DNA of 5,056 nucleotides from an uncultured Bacilli bacterium. GTDB lineage: Bacteria > Bacillota_I > Bacilli_A > RF39 > UBA660. A program made the translations under genes and the position numbers. The notes under the pieces were generated by a model that did not search any database, was not told where the DNA came from, and worked only from the letters and a program-made list of their open reading frames with translations. Where the stretch lies: positions 1 through 5,056 of the forward strand of contig CANQPR010000086.1 in NCBI GenBank assembly GCA_947625715.1. Reading direction: 5' to 3'. How positions within the stretch are numbered: position 1 is the stretch's first letter; each line of letters opens with the position of its first letter. Positions 1 through 4,057 of the stretch are shown piece by piece.

Positions 1-59
1 CAGATACTTACGTGTATAGTGGACTTTCACCACCTAGTTATATGCCATGCCTGGCACAC
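1..59 (-). mobile_element. 5' end of a group II intron, class C (partial, runs off the left edge)
   Basis: Read on the minus strand from 59, the sequence starts GTGTGCC, then GGCATGG, and about 15 bases further on GGTGGTGAAAGTCC. GTGYG is the 5' boundary of group II introns. GTGTGCC-x-GGCATGG followed by GGTGARAGTCC matches, from memory, the first ~45 nt of domain I of class IIC introns such as the Oceanobacillus iheyensis one. The insertion point lies one base past a perfect 12-bp terminator-like hairpin (61-92), the target preferred by class IIC introns. Only the start of domain I is visible; the reverse transcriptase/maturase ORF and domains II-VI would lie beyond position 1. It is a mobile retroelement with self-splicing RNA. 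The boundary at 59 is inferred from motif position. Confidence 0.8.
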
Positions 60-60
60 T

Positions 61-92
61 AATAAAAGAAGACCTCCGTATCTTCTTTTATT
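61..92 (-). terminator. Intrinsic terminator of the small membrane-protein operon; intron target hairpin
   Basis: Perfect 12-bp inverted repeat: AATAAAAGAAGA (61-72) and TCTTCTTTTATT (81-92) around an 8-base loop. The T-rich 3' arm serves as the U tract in either direction, so it could act bidirectionally. It lies 52 bp after the stop codon of the 145-510 gene and ends one base before the group II intron start. Class IIC introns recognise such stem-loops plus a short IBS1 next to them. Confidence 0.75.
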
Positions 93-105
93 ATATTATA
101 TAATA

Positions 106-115
106 CCCCCCCCCC
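106..115. repeat. Homopolymer of ten C (ten G on the minus strand)
   Basis: Ten consecutive C residues stand in a strongly AT-rich intergenic region. On the minus strand the tract directly follows TTGAC (120-116) and precedes TATTATATAATATAAT, so it sits between -35-like and -10-like elements. With ten G the spacing is 14 or 19 bp depending on which TATAAT is used. Long G tracts are prone to slipped-strand length change; sequencing error in the tract length is also possible. Confidence 0.8.
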
Positions 116-144
116 GTCAACGGTTTTTGGCATAAAAAGGGAAG

Positions 145-510
145 CTATTTTTTATAATTTTTAGTTGTATATTTATTACATTTAATATATGGTTTATATT
201 TAAATACACCATTTTCTTTAGTTATGTTTACATATCCATCACAAAAATCATCTTCAACTTTTAATTCATTTACAATTTTTTCATTTTTTAATTCATCAAA
301 AGTTATTTTAATACTATCATCATCTTCAGGATATAAAAACTTTAATTCAACATATTGTTTTGTTTTTTCTTCTAAATCTTTTTCTAAATCTTTATATTTC
401 ACAGACTTATTTTTATAGACAATACCAATAGCTGTTAAACCAAACACTAAAACAAATAATAATAAACCCCATACAATGCTTATTTTTTGCATTTTTTTTA
501 AATCTACCAT
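145..510 (-). CDS. Small single-pass membrane protein, pilin-like C-terminal motif (paralogue of the next gene upstream)
   Basis: The product has 121 residues. A short N-terminus with several Lys is followed by one hydrophobic segment at about residues 11-32, then a charged stretch rich in Lys/Glu at about 33-55, then an extracytoplasmic-looking tail. Near the C-terminus CDGYVNIT is followed by YIKC and Y-T, the same layout as in the upstream gene (CTGYVTIT ... YITC). The two Cys about 20 residues apart could form a disulfide. The ATG at 510 is chosen because AGAAGGA lies 9 nt upstream; the internal ATG at residue 7 has no ribosome binding site. It lies three bases after the upstream stop codon and is the last gene of the operon. 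The motif recalls type IV pilin-like proteins of uncultured Bacillota, but there is no clear prepilin cleavage site here. Function unknown. Confidence 0.75.
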   Translation of the reverse strand: MVDLKKMQKISIVWGLLLFVLVFGLTAIGIVYKNKSVKYKDLEKDLEEKTKQYVELKFLYPEDDDSIKITFDELKNEKIVNELKVEDDFCDGYVNITKENGVFKYKPYIKCNKYTTKNYKK

Positions 511-513
511 AAA

Positions 514-903
514 TCAAAATCCTTCTGTTTCATAATTATCACAAGTTATATAAGAACGAAAAACAACTTCATCAGTAATAGTTACATAACCAGTACAATA
601 ATCATTTTCTTTTGAAGGTGTTAATTGTTCTTTACTAATGTAATTTAAATTTAATAAATCTTCAGCATTTATATATTCTAATTCTTCACCTTTATTATCC
701 CGATAATACTTTTTAGCGGCATCTTTTAAATGACTTTCTACTTCTTTATATGAAAATCCTTGTTCTTCTTCAATTTTCTTTTCTGTTTTTGATAAATCAG
801 AATATAAACTATTAACTAATATAACAACTAATAGTAAAAATCCAATTAATATACAGCAAAAAACAATCATTTCATTCATTCCCCAACCATGATTATTTTT
901 CAT
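514..903 (-). CDS. Prepilin-like small membrane protein
   Basis: The product has 129 residues. The N-terminus MKNNHG-WGMNE followed by a hydrophobic stretch (about residues 12-32) fits a class III (type IV prepilin) leader: short basic leader, Gly at -1 (G6), Glu at +5 (E11), then the hydrophobic helix. Next come a charged helical region (about 37-60), an LKDAAKKYY segment typical of pilin-like proteins, and a C-terminal CTGYVTIT ... YITCDNYET pattern with two Cys. GGAG lies 7 nt before the ATG, inside the last codons of the upstream gene, so translation is probably coupled. It stops with TGA, and the following gene starts in the same frame two codons later. Inferred role: a pseudopilin or pilin-like surface component. 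No assembly ATPase or prepilin peptidase is in the window, so the assignment is tentative. Confidence 0.75.
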   Translation of the reverse strand: MKNNHGWGMNEMIVFCCILIGFLLLVVILVNSLYSDLSKTEKKIEEEQGFSYKEVESHLKDAAKKYYRDNKGEELEYINAEDLLNLNYISKEQLTPSKENDYCTGYVTITDEVVFRSYITCDNYETEGF

Positions 904-905
904 AT

Positions 906-1184
906 TTATTCTCCGTATTTTTCTTTTATTGGATTTTTAGAAAATATCGTAATAAAGCCATAATCTTTGGTATTATCTTTTTTCTTTAATTCATAATATC
1001 GATATCCAAAACTAGTACATTCATAGTAATCGCCATCATTCCATTTTTCACTAGTTTCTTTTAAACATATTTTTGGTTTTTTCCCATCTTTTGCTCGCAT
1101 ATAATCGGTAAAAACAAAAAATACCCATACAACTAAAATAAGGATTATTAACACTTTTATTACCGTATTTACAATATTTTTCAT
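906..1184 (-). CDS. Small single-pass membrane protein of unknown function, first gene of the operon
   Basis: The product has 92 residues. A strongly hydrophobic helix occupies about residues 8-28, followed by a positively charged segment and a polar domain with two Cys (in KICLKE and YYECTSFGYRYYELKKK) about 19 residues apart, possibly a disulfide outside the membrane. I start it at the ATG at 1184 because AGGAGG (1191-1196) lies 6 nt upstream. A longer frame from 1202 would overlap this ribosome binding site and begin upstream of the predicted transcription start. The stop is two bases before the next ATG, and the next gene's Shine-Dalgarno lies within this gene's end, so the three genes form one operon. 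It lacks the CxGYV pattern of the other two. No family recognised. Confidence 0.75.
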   Translation of the reverse strand: MKNIVNTVIKVLIILILVVWVFFVFTDYMRAKDGKKPKICLKETSEKWNDGDYYECTSFGYRYYELKKKDNTKDYGFITIFSKNPIKEKYGE

Positions 1185-1205
1185 AAAGTTCCTCCTACAC
1201 AATTT

Positions 1206-1234
1206 ATTATAACTAATTTTTTATAAATTAACAA
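1206..1234 (-). promoter_or_regulatory. Promoter of the three-gene membrane-protein operon
   Basis: On the minus strand -35 TTGTTA (1234-1229) and -10 TATAAT (1211-1206) are separated by exactly 17 bp. The predicted start near 1199 leaves a leader of only about 15 nt before the ATG at 1184, with the AGGAGG site almost at the mRNA 5' end. Confidence 0.75.
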
Positions 1235-1274
1235 TGGCCTTATGAAAGTTTTCATATTTAATTACTTCTTTTGA

Positions 1275-1306
1275 ACATAAAAAAAAATCAAATTAATGAT
1301 TTTTTT
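1275..1306 (-). terminator. AT-rich intrinsic terminator after rplL
   Basis: On the minus strand AAAAAATCA (1305-1297), a six-base loop TTAATT, and TGATTTTTT (1290-1282) form a 9-bp stem that runs straight into further T residues. It starts 7 bp after the rplL stop. The stem is weak (only one G-C pair), but position and T tract fit termination of the rplJ-rplL transcript. Confidence 0.6.
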
Positions 1307-1312
1307 ATTAAA

Positions 1313-1681
1313 TTAAGCAAGTTCGATTTCAGCGCCAGCTTCTTCTAATTGAGCTTTAATTTGATTAGCTTCTTCTAGAGGAATATTTTCTTTAACATTT
1401 CCACCATTATCAGCTAAACCTTTAGCTTCAACTAATCCTAAGCCAGTAATTTCTTTTAATAATTTAATAACAGCAATTTTGTTTCCTCCAGCACTTTTTA
1501 ATACAACTGTTTTATTAACATCTTTTTCTTCTTCAGCACCTGCTGCTGGAGCTGCTGCTACTGCTACAGCACTTGGGTCAACTCCAAATTCTTCTTTCAT
1601 TGCATCTACTAATTCTTTTACTTCAAGAATTGTCATTTCTTTTAATGAAGCGATAAAATCTTCAGTTTTAATTTTTGCCAT
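1313..1681 (-). CDS. rplL: 50S ribosomal protein L7/L12
   Basis: The 122-residue product has the family's usual length and full architecture: N-terminal dimerisation and L10-binding helices (about 1-32), an Ala/Gly/Pro hinge (about 37-50), and a globular C-terminal domain (about 54-122) with the conserved NKIAVIKLLKEITGLGLVEAK stretch that contacts translation factors such as EF-G and EF-Tu. It forms dimers on the L10 tail in the ribosomal stalk. The ATG is preceded by AAGGAAG. It lies 21 bp after rplJ and is cotranscribed with it, so the L10 leader attenuator controls both. A terminator follows directly; the usual next gene, rpoB, is not here. Confidence 0.97.
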   Translation of the reverse strand: MAKIKTEDFIASLKEMTILEVKELVDAMKEEFGVDPSAVAVAAAPAAGAEEEKDVNKTVVLKSAGGNKIAVIKLLKEITGLGLVEAKGLADNGGNVKENIPLEEANQIKAQLEEAGAEIELA

Positions 1682-1702
1682 TTTTTTCTTCCTTTCTTAT
1701 TT

Positions 1703-2197
1703 TTAATTTTCTTCTTTACCTTCTGCGTACAAATTTAACGCAATAGATAAGTTTCGAACATGTTCCATCATACCCGCAGCAAGCATTGTAAGTAATCCGT
1801 CACGAGATGGAATAGAGGCATATTCATTAATTGTGTTCAAATCTGCTACATTACCACTAATAATACCGACACGGATTGTTAATTTATCATGGTTTTTAGC
1901 AAATTCTGAAATTGCTTTAATAGGTTCTAGTAAGTTTTTTCCAAATAATATTGCATTTGGACCTTCTAAAAAGCCTTCAAAATTAATGTTTAAATTATCT
2001 AAAGCTCTTTTTAATAAAGTATTTTTATATACTTTAACTGTAGCATCTGTTTCTCTTAATTTTTTTCTTAATTCACTAAGTTCTGAAACAGTTAAACCTT
2101 GATATTGAAATAATATTACAGTTTCGCTATCTTTAATATTTTTTTCAATTTCACTAACTACTTCTTTTTTAGCTTCAATAATTTTCGCGTTAGCCAT
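1703..2197 (-). CDS. rplJ: 50S ribosomal protein L10
   Basis: The 164-residue product has normal length. The N-terminal part (1 to about 130) carries the typical patterns SETVILFQYQGLTVSELSEL and KVYKNTLLKRAL and forms the RNA/L11-binding globular domain. The C-terminal helix (about 133-164) is the spine that holds L7/L12 dimers. AAGGAGG (2204-2210) lies 6 nt before the ATG. L10 (with L7/L12) is the known autogenous regulator of its own mRNA, and the leader just upstream carries the recognisable binding site and an attenuator. Cotranscribed with rplL. Confidence 0.97.
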   Translation of the reverse strand: MANAKIIEAKKEVVSEIEKNIKDSETVILFQYQGLTVSELSELRKKLRETDATVKVYKNTLLKRALDNLNINFEGFLEGPNAILFGKNLLEPIKAISEFAKNHDKLTIRVGIISGNVADLNTINEYASIPSRDGLLTMLAAGMMEHVRNLSIALNLYAEGKEEN

Positions 2198-2317
2198 TTT
2201 TTCCCTCCTTTGCTTAATCTAAAAAAGCCAATCCGATAAGGACAGGCAAAACTAAGTTTTTATTGTCCCTCGGCAAGATTTAATTTTTACTTGCTGTCTT
2301 CGGTAATTAACTTTTCT
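2198..2317 (-). ncRNA. L10 leader (autoregulatory ribosomal-protein leader)
   Basis: The untranslated leader of rplJ contains ACCGAAGACAGCAAG and CTTGCCGAGG; GCAAG (2294-2290) pairs with CTTGC (2277-2273), flanked by the GAAGACA / GCCGAGG internal elements typical of the Bacillota L10 leader with its kink turn. Downstream, GGACA (2268-2264) can pair with TGTCC (2244-2240) around an inner AAAAC/GTTTT hairpin, forming an antiterminator that competes with the terminator at 2247-2221. Binding of L10(L12) to the first element is expected to favour termination. The start at about 2317 is inferred from the promoter. Confidence 0.9.
2221..2247 (-). terminator. Attenuator terminator within the L10 leader
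   Basis: GCCTGTCC, loop TTATC, GGATTGGC form an 8-pair stem with one U-U mismatch and one G-U wobble, followed by six T (2226-2221). It precedes the rplJ ribosome binding site, so it is a regulated premature terminator. Its left arm shares TGTCC with the alternative antiterminator. Confidence 0.85.
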
Positions 2318-2323
2318 AGTCGT

Positions 2324-2352
2324 ATTATATATAATTATTTGTTATTTGTCAA
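2324..2352 (-). promoter_or_regulatory. Promoter of rplJ-rplL
   Basis: On the minus strand -35 TTGACA (2352-2347) and -10 TATAAT (2329-2324) are both perfect consensus with a 17-bp spacer. The -35 box overlaps the last codons of rplA (Phe-Asp-Lys before TAA). This is the strongest promoter seen in the window. Confidence 0.9.
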
Positions 2353-3040
2353 AAGAATTTTGATCAATTTTTATTCCTGGACCCATTGTTGTAGATATAC
2401 TTATTGATGTAATGTATTTTCCTTTCACAGATGTTGGTTTTAATTTAATAATTGATGCGACAACATAAGCTAAATTTTCTGCTAATTTTTTAGCATCAAA
2501 TGATACTTTACCAATCATTCCATGAATATTTCCGTATGCATCAGTTCTAAATTCAACCATACCTTTATTGATATCTTCAATTGCTTTAACAGGATTAGGG
2601 GTAACAGTATTGGTTTTAGGATTTGGCATTAAACCTTTTGGCCCTAAAATTTTACCTATTTTACCTAATTCTGGCATCATATCTGGTGTTGCAACAATAA
2701 CATCATAATCAAACCAATTTTCTTTTTGAATTTTTTCAATCATGTCTTTATCGCCAACATATTCTGCTCCAGCTTCTTTAGCAGCTTCAGCAGCAGACCC
2801 TTTAGCAATAACTAATATCCGTTTTTTCTTTCCTGTTCCATTTGGTAAAACAAATGAACCACGTAATTGTTGGTCAGCTTTTTTAGGATCAATATTTAAT
2901 TTGATTGCAAAATCAACAGCACTGTCAAATTTTGTAACTGATGTTTTTTTCACTAAATCAATAGCTTCTTCAACGCTGTAAAGTTTATTTTTATCAACAA
3001 GTTTTACAGCTTCCACATACTTACGGCCATATTTTTTCAT
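2342..3040 (-). CDS. rplA: 50S ribosomal protein L1
   Basis: The 232-residue product has the usual bacterial length. The two-domain L1 fold is recognisable: domain I segments at the ends (RKYVEAVKLVDKNKLYSVEEA near the start; SVKGKYITSISISTTMGPG near the end) and the inserted domain II with GTGKKKRILVIAKG and the family signature LGKIGKILGPKGLMPNPK. L1 builds the mobile L1 stalk on 23S rRNA and represses the L11-L1 operon by binding an mRNA mimic of that site; such a mimic is visible upstream of rplK. AGGAGG (3048-3053) lies 7 nt before the ATG. It follows rplK by 41 bp without a terminator, so the two are cotranscribed. The rplJ promoter begins inside its 3' end. Confidence 0.97.
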   Translation of the reverse strand: MKKYGRKYVEAVKLVDKNKLYSVEEAIDLVKKTSVTKFDSAVDFAIKLNIDPKKADQQLRGSFVLPNGTGKKKRILVIAKGSAAEAAKEAGAEYVGDKDMIEKIQKENWFDYDVIVATPDMMPELGKIGKILGPKGLMPNPKTNTVTPNPVKAIEDINKGMVEFRTDAYGNIHGMIGKVSFDAKKLAENLAYVVASIIKLKPTSVKGKYITSISISTTMGPGIKIDQNSFDK

Positions 3041-3081
3041 TTTCTTTCCTCCTAACTGTGGTTATTAGCGGATTTATTTTT

Positions 3082-3672
3082 TTATTCTTCTTCAGATTCT
3101 TTATTTTCTTTGCCAATTACTTCAACTTCAGCTGATGTTTCAACTTTGCTTTCAGCTTCCATTTTTTCTAATTCTTCTTCACGTTTTTCACGTTCAGCTT
3201 CTTCTTTTTGAGCTTCTTTAGCTTGTTCTTGTAATTCAGCATCATTAACACCTTTGATAGCTATTCCCATATTACGAGCAGTTCCTTCAATAATATTCAT
3301 TGCTCCTTCAATGTCATTAGCATTTAAATCAGGCATTTTAATTTCAGCAATACTTTTTAATTCATCTTTAGAAATCGTTGCCACAATTTCATTGGCACCT
3401 TTTTTACTACCCTTATTAATCTTAGCAACTTTCTTTAATAGAAAAGGTGCAGGGGGAGTTTTAAGGATAAAATCAAAACTTCTATCATCATAAATTGTAA
3501 TTTCACAAGGAACTATGTCTCCCATTTTGTCTTTACTTGCGTCATTAAATTTTTGACAAAAATCTTGAATATTAATTCCTGCAGGTCCTAATACAGTTCC
3601 AACTGGTGGAGCAGGATTAGCTTTTCCAGCAGGTATTTGTAATTTAATTTTCTTAACGACTTCTTTTGCCAC
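3082..3672 (-). CDS. rplK: 50S ribosomal protein L11 with charged C-terminal extension
   Basis: The product has 196 residues from a GTG start at 3672; typical L11 is about 141. Residues 1 to about 142 are a normal L11: the N-domain with KLQIPAGKANPAPPVGTVLG and NIQDFCQKFN, the linker region KTPPAPFLLKKVA, and the C-domain ending IIEGTARNMGIAIKG, which binds the GTPase-associated region of 23S rRNA. Residues about 143-196 are an added tail rich in Glu, Lys and Ala that predicts as helix or coiled coil and ends in an acidic run. The GTG is chosen because AAGGAG (3681-3686) lies 8 nt upstream and the protein then begins (M)AKEVVKKIKLQIP like other L11 proteins. A longer reading from 3759 would translate the regulatory leader. 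Confidence 0.95.
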   Translation of the reverse strand: MAKEVVKKIKLQIPAGKANPAPPVGTVLGPAGINIQDFCQKFNDASKDKMGDIVPCEITIYDDRSFDFILKTPPAPFLLKKVAKINKGSKKGANEIVATISKDELKSIAEIKMPDLNANDIEGAMNIIEGTARNMGIAIKGVNDAELQEQAKEAQKEEAEREKREEELEKMEAESKVETSAEVEVIGKENKESEEE

Positions 3673-3713
3673 GAAAATCACTCCTTCCATTTGATTTAGG
3701 TTATTAATCGTGT

Positions 3714-3753
3714 TAGTGGTTTGGGCAAGTCCGCTATTCTTCCCTCCCACTAG
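3714..3753 (-). promoter_or_regulatory. Probable L1-binding leader element upstream of rplK
   Basis: In the rplK leader CTAGTGGGAGGG begins at 3753 and its TAGTGG pairs with CCACTA (3719-3714). An asymmetric interior with GGG/CCC pairing lies between. The GTGGGAGG plus closing CCAC layout resembles the L1-stalk site of 23S rRNA (GGUGGGAGG ... ACCACC), the known basis of L1 feedback on the L11 operon. Recognition is by motif, not by covariance analysis. Confidence 0.7.
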
Positions 3754-3772
3754 TTGCATTTGTTTAATGCAA
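3754..3772 (-). other. Stable hairpin at the 5' end of the rplK leader
   Basis: TTGCATT (3772-3766) and AATGCAA (3760-3754) form a 7-bp perfect stem with an AAACA loop, at or next to the predicted transcript start and immediately before the L1-binding element. It may protect the 5' end of the mRNA or belong to the leader fold. There is no T tract, so it is not a terminator. Confidence 0.6.
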
Positions 3773-3777
3773 TATAA

Positions 3778-3806
3778 ATACTACCATATTATCTGTTTAA
3801 TTACAA
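3778..3806 (-). promoter_or_regulatory. Promoter of rplK-rplA
   Basis: On the minus strand -35 TTGTAA (3806-3801) and -10 TAGTAT (3783-3778) have a 17-bp spacer, and TGG directly before the -10 gives an extended -10 element. A start near 3771 gives a leader of about 100 nt holding the hairpin and the L1-type site. Confidence 0.65.
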
Positions 3807-3813
3807 GTTTTTT

Positions 3814-3864
3814 TCATTCTAAATATATGATAAAACCAATAAGAAATACACAGGATGTTATCAT
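3814..3864 (-). CDS. Possible 16-residue hydrophobic peptide
   Basis: Between the variable-protein gene and the rplK promoter, AAAGGTG (3880-3874) lies 9 nt before an ATG that opens MITSCVFLIGFIIYLE and stops with TGA. Almost the whole peptide is hydrophobic, enough for one short membrane segment. It lies 34 bp after the stop of the variable-protein gene on the same strand, so it could be cotranscribed. Such a short frame can arise by chance in AT-rich DNA, and no family is recognised. Confidence 0.25.
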   Translation of the reverse strand: MITSCVFLIGFIIYLE

Positions 3865-3898
3865 TTTTTTAGTCACCTTTATGAGATAGTATACTTTT

Positions 3899-4057
3899 CT
3901 AAATAGCAAGAACGAGACGGAAGCTGTGACCACTGTACGCATCGCCGTTACCGTTAATGAAGGAAAAGACTCCTGCGTCAAGACCGTCTGTGTGACCGGC
4001 ACCACGAACGACCCATGGACCTGAACGGTGAACAACCCAAGCGGTATTACTATACCA
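3899..4057 (-). repeat. Probable DGR variable region (VR) at the 3' end of the surface-protein gene
   Basis: From the SSWY codons to the stop the codons are nearly all NNY, as expected if AAY codons of a template repeat were mutated at adenines. From about 4042 to 3899 GC is about 77 of 144 bases by hand count, a sharp step from the AT-rich rest of the gene. The encoded stretch W...RGAGHTDGLDAG...SFRLVLAI matches the variable-domain scaffold (conserved Trp, Gly, Phe with varied residues between). The template repeat is not in the window, so exact boundaries and the homing site are not defined. Confidence 0.65.

Noticed and set aside
61..134. 24-codon minus-strand frame starting MPKTVDGGG through the G tract
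   Set aside because: No ribosome binding site, and it ends inside the terminator hairpin; most likely chance.
1185..1202. Upstream ATG at 1202 for the 906-1184 gene
   Set aside because: It overlaps the AGGAGG ribosome binding site and lies upstream of the predicted transcription start near 1199.
3673..3759. Extended rplK start at ATG 3759 (225-residue L11)
   Set aside because: The extra residues do not resemble L11 and correspond to a structured leader; a GTG with AAGGAG at proper spacing gives the family-typical N-terminus.
3816..3864. Inverted repeat ATGATAA / TTATCAT after the variable-protein gene as a terminator
   Set aside because: The stem is short and AT-only apart from one pair, the loop is long, and no T tract follows; it is not convincing as a terminator or as a DGR hairpin.
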